Assembly: GCA_949361645.1 (NCBI GenBank)
Contig: OX442430.1
Location: 1,101,856-1,165,855, forward strand
DNA length: 64,000 nucleotides
Direction: 5' to 3'
Source: Spongilla lacustris
Taxonomy: Eukaryota > Porifera > Demospongiae > Spongillida > Spongillidae
The position numbers and the translations under genes are program-made. The notes beneath the pieces are model-generated. The model searched no databases, was not told the DNA's origin, and was given only the letters and a program-made list of their open reading frames with translations. This document shows positions 24,918 through 36,177 of the stretch, in pieces; the stretch's first letter is position 1; every line of letters begins with the position of its first letter.

Positions 24918-27885
24918 TTGCGGGATAGCTGGTCTGTGGTATAAGAAATGACACCACTCAGAAGCGGTTGCTGTCAGAAGTGGATTTGACACTGGCCAAA
25001 GCAGTCCAAATAGCTTCTAGTATGGAGTCGGCAGAGAAACAGTCACTAAAGTTTCACGTGACAAGGCCAGGGGCTATATGCCAGGTGCGTGTATCATGTA
25101 ATCGTTGCAATTCCACAGACTATTCAGTTTGGAAGTGTTCGGTTTAAGGACTCAGTGGTGTGTTTTTGGAAGGACACATTGTAAGAGCCTGCCGGGAGAG
25201 GGGACAGTCGGCATCTGCAGCAGGTAGAGACGAAAGAAAGACAAAGCCAGGTTCCATTAACATAAAATGGGTGCATACGGAAGAGGCAGAGGAGGTTGGA
25301 GTACAGACCGTGTATGTGGTAGATGGCATTGGCCCGTTTGGAGAGCCCCTTTCGGTTTCACTACAGATAAATGGGGTGATTCTACCAATGCAAATTTATA
25401 CTGGGGCAGCGGTCTCCATAATTCCATAAAGAGTGCGCCAAGAGCTGTTTCCATATTTAAAGCCACAGAAAACTGCGTACCTATACTGAAGAGCAGATGA
25501 CAGTCATGGGTACTATTTCTGTGCAAGTGAAGTAGAAGAACCAAACTAGGACTCTGTTCTTATTTGTAGTGAACACAGATGGACCTACATGTACCTTAAT
25601 AGGTTGAGATTGGATGAGACAGCTAAAGCTGGATTGGTCAATGGTGAACCAGGTATTATTGGAAAAGAATGGATGATTGGAAGCACTCATTAGGAAGTAT
25701 GAAGAGTTATTTAAGCCGGCAATGAGTACTATTCAGGGGTTCAAGGCAAAGTTGACAGTCAAGGCTGATGCTCATCCCAAGTTCTGCAAAGCCAGATCTG
25801 TTTTCAATTAAGCAGCATGTTGGAGAGGAATTGGATCAGTTGGAGAAGGAAGGAATTGTGGAAAGAGTAATGCACAGTGATTGGGCTACTCCTGTAGTGC
25901 CAGTTCCCAAGAAGGATGGAACTTTCGAATTTGTGGGGACTATAAGGTTACAGTCAACCCAGCACTGGATATGGACCAGTATCCACTTCCAAAACTGGAA
26001 CATATATTTGCCACACTAGCTGGAGGGACTGCATTTTCAAAAATAGACTTGTCACAGGCCTACCAACAGTTGCTGCTGGATAATGAGTCTCAGCAATATC
26101 TGACAGTCAACACTCATCAAGGCTTTAACAGATATAAGCGCCTTACATTTGGAATTGCCTCGGCACCCGCTATATTCTAAAGGGTTATGTATAGCATGCC
26201 TTCAAGGAATTCTACATGTTGTGTGTTACTTGGATGACATCTTGGTAACTAGAGCGACCATTGAAGTTCACCTTGACAACTTGGAGGCAGTGTTGCATAA
26301 GCTTCAGCAACATGGTGTGAGGGTGAACAAGGAAAAAAGTGTGTTCCTGGCTAAGAAGGTCATGTATTTAGGACAAGTAATTGATGCAGAAGGACTACAC
26401 AAGTCACCCACCTTAACAGAAGCCATAGTGCAGGCACCACCTCCACAGAATACCCAGGAACTAAGATCCTTTTTAGGAATGCTCAATTATTATGGAAAGT
26501 TCATTCCTAACTTCGCTACCTTACTGCATCCCTTAAATGGATTGCTGCGGTCCGGAGTGAAATGGCAGTGGTCAGCCCAGTGTCGTCAAGCATTTGAGCA
26601 GGCCGAAGAGTTGTTACAAGCATCCAGTGTGTTGGTGCACTATGACACAGATCTTCCTCTTGTGTTGGCAGCGAATGCTTCTAGCTCAGTGATCTCACAT
26701 AGGTTACCCGTGGGGAGGAAAATTCAATAGCCTTTGCATCTTGTACACTAACCAGATCTGACAAGAACTTTGCTCAACTAGAGTAAGAGGCACTGGCCCT
26801 GGTGTTTGGAGTTAAAAAAATAGTTTCTGTTTATGGTCGCCGGTTCACTTTGTTGACCACTGACCACAATCCTCGGTTCACACACAGGGATTCCTCCCCT
26901 AGCTGCTGCTAGGCTGCAACTTTGGGCCTTATTACATATCAGCAGTTGAAAACAGCTACTAATCATGACCCAATTCTGGGTCAGGTGGTGCAGTGCATTA
27001 GGAATGGTTGGCCTGTTGCAGCTTCAAATGAGCTCAAGCCGTATGTGGCTAGAAAACTGGAGTTGACACTACAGGACGACTGTGTATTGTGGGGAACACG
27101 AGTGGTAATACCAAAGAAACAGCAAGCATCTATTCTGGAGTAACTACACAAGGATCATGCTGGCATCTGTCGTATTAAGGCTCTGGTCCGGAGTTACGTT
27201 TGGTGGCCAGGTTTGGATCGTGAGGTGGAGCAGTTGGTAAAAGCATGTTTGCCATGTCAGAGTGTTAAAAATGCACCAAGTGTAGCCCCGTTACACCCCT
27301 GGTTGTGGCCTGCTAAACCATGGCAACGTATTCATGTTGACTTTGCTGGTCCAGTTGAGAAGCGCATGTTGATGGTTGTTGTACATGTATATGCTCATTC
27401 CAAGTGGTCGGCAGGTGATGTTGTGTAATCTTCAGGATGGTTCAAAGTGGGTCCCTGGAGTGGTGGTGGAACGACAAGGACCACTGTCCTATGTTGTGCA
27501 GACTACTAGTGGAGAAGTGTGGAAACACCATGTCAACCAGATTGGAGAAGTGGGTGACCCTGGATGTGTGCTGAGTGAAGAAGAGTTAATTCCCACTGTT
27601 GAACAACCTATCAAAGAACCGCTGTCTGAAATGGAGAGTACCAGAGAGCACGTGTTAATGTTTGAAGAATCGCTATCTGAAATGGACAGTACCAGAGAGA
27701 ACCCGGTTCCTAGTGCTGTCAGTCTACCACCAAGGGAGGCCTCGGCAATGCTTCCACTACCAATTGAAGAGGGCACTGAGACACTGCCACTACCATCACC
27801 CTCCTTGGATCAAGAAGAAAGGTTGTCAACAAAGGGCCAGGAAATACCACCACAGAGGATAAGAAAACACCCTCAGAGATATTGA
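24918..27885 (+). pseudogene. Broken pol of gypsy copy 2
   Basis: Protease region 25267-25700 (the expected DTGA is YTGA, so the catalytic aspartate is lost). RT pieces lie at 25768-26180 and 26149-26730, with FSKIDLSQAYQ and YLDD near 26230. The RNase H region is disrupted near 26690-26830. The HHCC finger is at 27140-27270, interrupted by TAA at 27141. The integrase core is almost wholly deleted near 27410. The tail runs to 27885. Multiple stops and small indels are present. Nucleotide similarity to copy 1 is high by eye, suggesting relatively recent common ancestry. Confidence 0.85.
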
Positions 27886-28030
27886 ATATCTAAGATGTGA
27901 TGTTCACAATTTAGTGTGGAGGAATGTAGTATGTGAGACGCCATGTTTTGCGCATACGCTGTTTATAGATAGAATAGCTTGTATGGCTGTATGAGTTTAC
28001 TCTGAGTGTGGCTAAAGATATTACAGCCTT

Positions 28031-28650
28031 AACCATCCTGAGTACTACTAATTTCACCAAATATCAATATCTGAAGACCTCCCTCCTTTTTGCCTATAGG
28101 TTACAATGGCACTAGTGCTATAGTAAGCAAAGTCTCATTACCATTACATAACAGACAACAAACTTGATGTTTGCAAGACAGTGACAGTTGGAGCTAAGCC
28201 TGCATGGGTGTTGTTTCCATGCAGCTCTATACTGAGTATGCACTTCAATGATTGCAAAAATTAATAAATAAATAAAAACAATTATAAAAAGACTTCCTCT
28301 ATGATGAGGAAATTATAGGGCATTTGGTGTAGAAAATATACATGTAAGGATATATGAAAACATCCTATAAATGGTCCTAGGAATAGCTAAAATATAAAGG
28401 ATACGTGAACTTTTTCTTATCTTGGTTCTTGCTATTTATTAATATGCCTTCACTTGTGCTATGAGTTATAACCGTGAAAATATGGTTTGATCTACAATGT
28501 AGTTATTATGCTTCACATCAATTTTAAATATACATAATTAAGACATAATTGTATATGTACTTACACAGTACTATTCACCATGCACAATGGAAATAATCCT
28601 GACACAAATGCACATGCACTACTTGCTCATTGTTTTATTTCATCCACAAG
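28031..28650. other. Intronic DNA before kinase 2, no feature
   Basis: AT-rich, ending in a T-rich stretch and CAAG acceptor at 28647-28650. Confidence 0.5.
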
Positions 28651-29918
28651 AGGAGTCAACTAATGACTTTGAGCTGGGGGAGAAGATAGGATCAGGATCT
28701 TCTGGAGTAGTATTGAAGGCTATGTGGAAATCCAAGAACATGATGGTGGCATTGAAAAAGATATATGTGACAACTGCTGAAACCATTCAAAATGAAGTAC
28801 ATTTTCACATCCTTTACACTTCAAGCAAGTTGATTATCTATTTCAGGTAGCAATCATGAAATCTCTAAGACACAAAAACATAGTATTCTTTCATGGCTAT
28901 TATCAAGATTCTGATGGAAATCACCTAATAATATTGGGTTTGTTTTTAAAATAAAACGTAATATTTTACAATTGCATATCTATAACTGGCAGAACTGGCT
29001 GATAACTCTTTGGACAAAGTCCTGAAGACAACTTCTCCAAATATGCAAAGAAGCCTTTATTGGGCCACTCAAGTGGCCAGAGGTATTATCCATTACTTAG
29101 CTAACCATTCAATGAATATACTCTATTCTAAGGCATGGCCTACCTTCACAATGATGCACCAACTACAATTCTCCATGGAGACCTCAAGTCTATGAATGGT
29201 AACTAATGAGTATGGTTTAAAGTATATTTGTATTGGTATCACAAAACAGTACTCATGTTTCCTAACGATGTTGTGAAGGTATGAGCAAAAGTAGTTGTTT
29301 ATTTCAATTAAGTGAACAGATAAAATGCATGCCATGCAGGTTACTGATTTTGGTAGTGCAAAGTATTTTGATCGCACTTGTTCATCAACTGCAAGCAGTA
29401 CTTGCGTTTGGACAGCTCCTGAGGTATGAAGACTCCATATTATAGACATTATCCTTTAAGTTTTCTACACAAATATTTAGCTCTTCAAGAAAAAGCAAAG
29501 ACCAAATCTGGCGTGTGATGTCTACTCATTTGGCATTGTGCTATGGGAAATGGTGACACACTCGGTACCATTCAGTGACTGTGACAGCATTGTACAGATA
29601 ATTGCTGCTGTAACTGCTGGTGAGGTATGTGTTCTAGTATTGAAAGATGACACTACTTGCAACTTCTTCCCCCCCCCCCCCCCCCCCCCCCCCCACGGCC
29701 CCCTTTATTGTTTATAATAACAGCGTCCTGACATACCCGACAGTTGTCCCGTCTTTCTTAAAAACCTTATGATAAAGTGCTGGAATACAGATCCAAAGGC
29801 AAGATAGACATAATGTGTACATTAAAACCAATTATGTACTCATTTACCTCAGCTACGACCTACTTTTAAGGATGTTGTACGTAGACTTGAAGATGCTGGT
29901 GAAAAAGAGTTTTTATGA
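28651..29918 (+). CDS. Second TKL-like kinase domain, tandem duplicate of the first
   Basis: Exons 28651-28796, 28847-28937, 28993-29082, 29133-29198, 29250-29278, 29340-29423, 29481-29624, 29724-29798 and 29853-29918 form a complete kinase domain ending at TGA 29916-29918. Seven consecutive internal exons have the same lengths as in kinase 1 (91, 90, 66, 29, 84, 144, 75), with the same phases. Motifs: IGSGSSGVVLKA, MVALKK, ILHGDLKSMNVL, VTDFGSAK, WTAPE, DVYSFGIVLWEM and LRPTFKDVV. As in kinase 1, the HRD arginine is glycine. The donor at 29799 is GC rather than GT. The first exon begins in phase 1 and no ankyrin exons precede it, so it is either the C-terminal half of a dual-kinase protein joined through 20274-20310, or an alternative kinase cassette. 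A separate truncated paralogue is also possible. Confidence 0.85.
29672..29693 (+). repeat. Poly-C run in kinase-2 intron
   Basis: A run of more than 20 C between exons 29481-29624 and 29724-29798. Its length in the assembly may be unreliable. Confidence 0.8.
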
Positions 29919-30194
29919 GTACATACATTGTGCAACAACACGTGACAGGGTAAAAAGTATGCCGGTATGCGTAGATGTGATAGACTCTTATGAATATTAA
30001 TTGAGATTATTTATGATGTACATGGGATTTGTTGTATGTAAATATCCTTTGCCATTTTGAGGGCCACCAATCTGTCTTCAAGAATCCTGAACCTATAGCT
30101 AATTGAGAAGCGGAGCGATGGAGCTGGGCTAACAGAACTTACATGTACATATTGAGACGTGCCTACGTGCTAAAGTGCGTCAGTGTGTGCACTA

Positions 30195-30200
30195 AATAAA
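30195..30200 (+). promoter_or_regulatory. Candidate polyadenylation signal
   Basis: AATAAA lies 277 bases after the kinase-2 stop codon, a reasonable distance for the 3' end of the ankyrin-kinase transcript. Confidence 0.4.
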
Positions 30201-31210
30201 ATGTTTGTACACATAAATTATATGTATCATTCTTGTATAATTGCAGTATTATTTTCTTATTTTTAAAAAGGTATTGTGCAAAAAGATATACAGCACAACG
30301 TTTTATGTATCACAGTGAGAAAAAAATCGGCATCCTTGGAGATCAAGATTAATATTACGTACGTAGTAATCATTGTCTAAAGTTGTATTTTTCCAAATGG
30401 CAATCAGTTGTGATCTCAGCAATTGTGATAAACTAGACAGTAATTTGCAATAGTCACAATTTATATATCTGATATTATATACATACTATCACGAAAATGA
30501 TGCCGATCGAGCCAGGAGGGCTCGGGCATTTTGCCTCATCAAAACAGTGCCGAGGCGAGTCACAACAAAATACCAGGCCAGGTCTTAATGAAGAATGCAA
30601 CGCTATTTTAATTTGTACGGCTCAGTATTGAAATTAATCAACCACTTGATTTCATTGATATACTAACTCATGCAATAGTAAAAAAAAATCAAAGCAGTAT
30701 ACGATATGCATACGGATTCTTTTAAAATTGTACTTGACGACATCGGAACATGTACCATGCAATGCAAGTGTCGACCATGACCAGTACAGTGGACTGTGGC
30801 TTATTAATCAATTGTTATTATTTCACATAATTAAAAGCTACCTCAAATAAGGTAACAGAATTTTACTAACACGATTTTTATTTGCCTAAATTACATATAT
30901 ACCTTCGTTGATAATGCTTAAAAGTGTCATTTGTGCATGTGGACATATGCTGATCGTTGAAGTTTTTTTTTTGTACATGTATGTATTTAGGCGAAGAATA
31001 AAATTATAGCCGGGTTTATATATATATATATAGGTGCAAGTCCACACGACCGACGGGCATACTGAAACCTTACATTGATAATTCATACTATCATTCAGCA
31101 AGTGTGTTCCATACTTACGTGATGACGCAGTAAACAACAACGTTTTAACAGCATGTTAGCATGCTAGCAGCGCTGAAGGAAAGTGGGTGGCACGTGCGCG
31201 TTCCGGTGTC
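30201..31210. other. Intergenic DNA, no gene seen
   Basis: AT-rich with a short TA repeat near 31018-31032. No coding signal recognised. Confidence 0.45.
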
Positions 31211-31539
31211 GTAGTGCACAATGTCCCCCCTAAAATTTGTCCCCCCGGACGTTTTGCACTAGTGTACAATGTCCCCCCGGACATTCTGCACTACACAACC
31301 AAAAAAATTTGCTCCGTAACGGATTGTTTTTGGCAAACATACGGTTACGGATCAGAAATTCCAACCGGTACGGATCAGATAAGCGTTACAGAATGTGACT
31401 GATCCGTTAGATGAAAGTTGTAGCGGGATGTAATACATCCTGTTAAAATCCGATAAAATATCCGTATCATATTACGTTTACAATCAGTAGCATTTATAAT
31501 TACAATCCGTATCACACCGATTATCCAATTTAGCGTGCA

Positions 31540-32460
31540 TGGATCTTCGATTGCTGCGAGGCGGCTCCCCTTTTCGATTCTCTGACCTAGCCGCCTAGTT
31601 AGTTACGACGTTGGCCTAGTGATTTCTGCCGAGAGGTAAGTGAGATTGAGCATGAAATAGAGAGGGCAGAAAGTGATCGAACCGTTATTTTTCCTAACTC
31701 AGGAGCCTATAAGGCCCCATCACCGCTTCTACCGCTGCCTGCCTTGGCATGCACGCTCTTTAACTACGGCCTACGCTGTCACTGTTGAATTTTCGTCGCA
31801 CAGTTTCTTTCAGCCAATAACATGTGTACTTGTAATGTAATGACATCATGCAACCATAGACTCGATGAGCATCTTGTTACTTATATCATCACAGCTGTGG
31901 TCCTCAAAAGAGACGTGTCAAGAACTTATTGTGTGCATGCCTCACTGAGTGTCAATGCCAGTCACATTCTCCTAGCCAATGGCCACAAACGATGGTGCTG
32001 TTCAGTTGCATTGTCTCCTATCAAAAGAAGTGCCAAGCATCTACCTTCAGAGTGAAGCAGCTTCCATCACCCTCATAGAATTGGGAGTGCAGAACGCTGA
32101 AAGGTCAGAGAGCACCCAGTCCCATGTGAGATGGCAAGACACCCAGAAGCTTCTGCATAGTCACCAGGCATCTAACAGTCTCTGAAGGCAGTGCAAGTCT
32201 CAGGTTTCATTGCCTTGGTGATGGAACCCTATGTATCAGTATGAAGAATGCTCAAGGAGTTTAGGCCTGCTGGTCAATACAAAGAGGTGTTTGACGTCAT
32301 TCTTCAGTGGATACATGCCCTTATTCCCAAGATGACTCAAGTGGACAGAAAACCTTTGCCTTGACACCGGCTCATGTGTTAACAGAAACCTGACCTTTGC
32401 ATCCTATATAGACAGGCCATTGGTGACTTGACGTTGGAGCAAAAGACTACATAGTAGATA
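31540..32460. other. Unexplained unique sequence inside the composite element
   Basis: Moderate GC content, with a GAGAGGTAAGTGAG splice-donor-like site near 31634 and open frames at 31822-32185. I see no known domain. It could be captured host sequence or internal transposon sequence. Confidence 0.3.
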
Positions 32461-32477
32461 CATGGTGCCTCGAGCTG

Positions 32478-34545
32478 GGAGGCAGTCAATGCCTCCACCC
32501 AGCTAGCCTTCAGACTTCCTGTGACGCAGTCAATGCCTCCACCCTGCTAACCTTCAGATTACCTACATGTATGAGGCAGTCAATGTCTCCACCCTGCTAA
32601 CCTTCAGACTACCTATGATGCAGTCAATGCCTTCACCCAGCTAGCCTTCAGACTACCTGTGAGGCAGTCAATGTCTTCACCCAGCTAACCTTCAGACTAC
32701 CTGTGACGCAGTCAATGCCTCCACCCAGCTAACCTTTAGACTACTTGTGAGGCAGTCAATGCCTCCACCCAGCTAACCTTCAGACTACTTGTGAGGCAGT
32801 CAATGCCTCCACCCAGCTAACCTTCAGACTGCCTGTGACGCAGTCAATGCCTCCACCCAGCTAGCCTTCAGACTGCCTGTGATGCAGTCAATACCTCCAC
32901 CCAGCTAGCCTTCAGACTACCTTGGAGGCAGTCAATGCCTCCACCCAGCTAACCTTTAGACTACTTCAGTTGTGAGGCAGTCAATGCCTCCACCCAGCTA
33001 GCCTTCAGACTGCCTGTGATGCAGTCAATACCTCCACCCAGCTAGCCTTCAGACTACCTTGGAGGCAGTCAATGCCTCCACCCAGCTAACCTTCAGACTG
33101 CCTGTGACGCAGTCAATGCCTCCACCCAGCTAGCCTTCAGACTGCCTGTGATGCAGTCAATACCTCCACCCAGCTAGCCTTCAGACTACCTTGGAGGCAG
33201 TCAATGCCTTCACCCAGCTAGCCTTTAGAAGCTGTCTGTGAGGCAGTCAATGCCTCCACCCAGCTAACCTTCAGACTACTTGTGAGGCAGTCAATGCCTC
33301 CACCCAGCTAGCCTTCAGACTACCTATGAAGCAGTCAATACCTCCACCCAGCTAGCCTTCAGACTACCTATGAGACAGTCAATGCCTCCACCCAGCTAAC
33401 CTTTAGACTACTTGTGAGGCAGTCAATGCCTTCACCCAGCTAGCCTTTAGACTGCCTGTGAGGCAGTCAATGCCTCCACCCAGCTAACCTTCAGACTACC
33501 TATGACGCAGTCAATGCCTTCACCCAGCTAGCCTTCAGACTACCTGTGACGCAGTCAATGCCTCCACCCAGCTAACCTTTAGACTACTTATGAGGCAGTC
33601 AATGCCTTCACCCAGCTAACCTTCAGACTACTTGTGAGGCAGTCAATGCATCCACCCAGCTAGCCTTCAGACTACCTGTGACGCAGTCAATGCCTCTACC
33701 CAGCTAGCCTTCAGACTACTTATGAGGTAGTCAATGTCTTCACCCAGCTAACCTTCAGACTGCCTGTGACGCAGTCAATGCCTCCACCCAGCTAACCTTC
33801 AGACTGCCTGTGACGCAGTCAATGCCTCCACCCAGCTAGCCTTCAGACTGCCTGTGACGCAGTCAATACCTCCACCCAGCTAGCCTTCAGACTACCTTGG
33901 AGGCAGTCAATGCCTCCACCCAGCTAACCTTTAGAGGCAGTCAATGCCTCCACCCAGCTAACCTTCAGACTACTTGTGAGGCAGTCAATGCCTCCACCCA
34001 GCTAACCTTTAGACTACTTGTGAGGCAGTCAATGCCTTCACCCAGCTAGCCTTCAGACTACCTGTGAGGCAGTCAATGTCTTCACCCAGCTAACCTTCAG
34101 ACTACCTGTGACGCAGTCAATGCCTCCACCCAGCTAGCCATCAGACTACCTATGAGGCAGTCAATGCCTCCACCCAGCTAGCCTTCAGACTACCTTGGAG
34201 GCAGTCAATGCCTCCACCCAGCTAACCTTTAGAGGCAGTCAATGCCTCCACCCAGCTAACCTTCAGACTACTTGTGAGGCAGTCAATGCCTCCACCCAGC
34301 TAACCTTTAGACTACTTGTGAGGCAGTCAATGCCTTCACCCAGCTAGCCTTCAGACTACCTGTGAGGCAGTCAATGTCTTCACCCAGCTAACCTTCAGAC
34401 TACCTGTGACGCAGTCAATGCCTCCACCCAGCTAGCCATCAGACTACCTATGAGGCAGTCAATGCCTCCACCCAGCTAGCCTTCAGACTACTTGTGAGGC
34501 AGTCGATGTCTTCACCCAGCTAACCTTCAGACTACCTAGCCTTCA
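32478..34545 (+). repeat. 44-base minisatellite, about 47 units
   Basis: Unit core GGCAGTCAATGCCTCCACCC then AGCTAACCTTCAGACTAC. Each unit contains GAGGCA...TGCCTC, a potential 6-base-pair stem with a 5-base loop; variants GACGCA and GATGCA weaken it. A block of about 298 bases (from about 33899) is repeated almost unchanged from about 34197, a higher-order duplication. The array has no long open frame. Confidence 0.95.
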
Positions 34546-34791
34546 GTTCTGTGGCTAATAAAAATGTTTAGAGCACTACACATCTGCCTGGTCTGCTTAG
34601 TGATGTCTGCCATCCTTGGTAGAGCTAGCCTGTCTAGGTCTGTGTGTATGTATACTTGTCTGTGTGTGCGTACTTGTACGTGTTTACGAAAATTAATAAG
34701 TTGCGGGTAATAATTTTATGGACATGTGGTGCAAAATGGCAGGTAAGCAACGCGTTTTCTGATGTATCATTTCGCTGCTCTTTATTATAGG

Positions 34792-35150
34792 AATGCTTAC
34801 CGAACGTTACGATTGAGGTAGCTCCAGTATACGCTAGTCTTATCGATCAAAGCACTGCAGGCAAGCCAGTCCTGAGGTACGTATGCCATGGTGTTCGTTG
34901 GCCGCCTATTGTAAGATACCATCGGATGAAGTAAACTGTACTAGTCAAGCATCTGGCAAGTAAGCCGCTGATAGCGTGGCTATGACTGAAAAGTTAGGCT
35001 TACCTTGGCAACATGGCGCGGGCACTCAACGTCTCTCTGCTCAGCATATCGAACTCGTCTCTCTCAGGTTGGTTGTGCATCCCCTGTCCTAACAGGCATT
35101 ATCCTCTTGTTAATAGCCAGCGTTGTACTGGACTTTGCTACTTCAGGTAA
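34792..35150 (+). other. Possible spliced exons inside the composite element
   Basis: TTATTATAG at 34784-34791 precedes an open stretch to 34877 (ECLPNVTIEVAPVYASLI in one frame) followed by GGTACGT. A second stretch near 35067-35148 (CIPCPNRHYPLVNS) is flanked by CTCTCAG and GTAAGT. The phases do not join directly. These may be transposon or captured gene exons; I do not recognise them. Confidence 0.25.
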
Positions 35151-35817
35151 GTAGGCCTACTGTAACTGAATTTTGATTCCTCGTAGTGTAAAAGCTACTA
35201 CGCAAGTACCTCTCTCACTGACACTTCTCAATGTAAGCGGTCGTGTGGAATTGGTTCATAAGGTCTGTTCTTCCACAGATGAAGTTCAAAATACATGTAC
35301 TCCAATAAGGTAAGTGTGGACCTTGCTACTTGTTCCCCTATTTCACATCTTGCTGTGCCTATTAGGACAAGCGGTTCCAGCTCGTCGACGTGGTCTATGA
35401 CAGAGAAGCGTGGGACTGAGGAATTGGAATACATGTATCGATTTGCCCTAGCCAGGCCTGTTTGTATGTTGTGTATTTTTGTAAAAATATTTATAATGTT
35501 ATTTGAATGACACCACTATTAAATGGGAGGGGCTCTAATAGTGAGCATCACGTGCAATGTAATGGAAAACGTTTGGTACGGATCCGTTACGGATTTGTTA
35601 CGGATCAGATTTCCATTTGTAACAGATCCGTAATTACAATCCGTTACACCTCTTTTGACAAATCGACTGCTACGGATCCGATTCGGTATCTGTCAATCGG
35701 ATCCGTAGAACAATCCGTAACAGACGAATTTCTGATCAGTAGCGGATTTTTTTTTTTGGTTGTGTAGTGTACAATGTCTATGGGGGGTGATCACTGCCAT
35801 AATTCGACACGCGCTCG

Positions 35818-35975
35818 CTTTTCGTATTCGGGTCGCGCCATCTCGTATTCGGGTCGCGCCATCTCGTATTCGGGTCGTGCCGTCTCGTATTCGGGTCGTG
35901 CCGTCTCGTATTCGGGTCGTGCCGTCTCGTATTTGGGTGGTGCCATTTCGTATTTGGGCGGTGCCATCTCGTTTC
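35818..35975 (+). repeat. 21-base minisatellite
   Basis: About eight units of TCGTATTCGGGTCGCGCCA plus two bases, diverging gradually toward the right. It lies just outside the right end of the composite element. Confidence 0.85.
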
Positions 35976-36177
35976 AGCTCCGTAACAGTACGATAGGTAA
36001 GAACGTTCTGTTACAGCTCCGTTACAGACATGATACCTCTTAGCCGTTTATTTATTTATTATTTTTATTTTTTATTTTTTTTGCAAAGATGAATACAATA
36101 AGAACAGAGTCATTTTATCATCATACGTACATAACTATAATACAACTTCATACTAACACATTATAACACATAAGGGT

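Larger units (their letters stand above)
24405..28025 (+). mobile_element. Ty3/gypsy LTR retrotransposon, copy 2 (rearranged)
   Basis: Same family as the copy at 7218-11257. LTRs lie at 24405-24507 and 27925-28025, with target duplication GCCTT (24400-24404, 28026-28030). Length is 3.6 kb. It differs by an in-place inversion of gag (24519-24917) and a deletion of about 470 bases through the integrase core near 27410. It sits in the intron between the linker exon and kinase 2, in the same orientation as the gene. Confidence 0.93.
31289..35769. mobile_element. Candidate CACTA-like composite DNA element
   Basis: The left end CACTACACAACCAAAAAAA (31289-31307) is the inverse of the right end, which closes with GGTTGTGTAGTG at 35769. 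Close to both ends, clusters of the octamer TCCGTAAC or its complement GTTACGGA and near variants occur (31312-31520 and 35575-35735), like subterminal transposase-binding repeats. The centre holds a 2 kb minisatellite, also common in CACTA elements. No transposase was recognised and no clean 2-3 base target duplication is visible (CTG versus TAC), so the class is tentative. The motif TAGTGTACAATGTC occurs just outside both ends (31252 and 35765). Confidence 0.5.

Noticed and set aside
32478..34545. CRISPR array
   Set aside because: Whole 44-base units are conserved, there are no unique spacers, and the DNA is eukaryotic.
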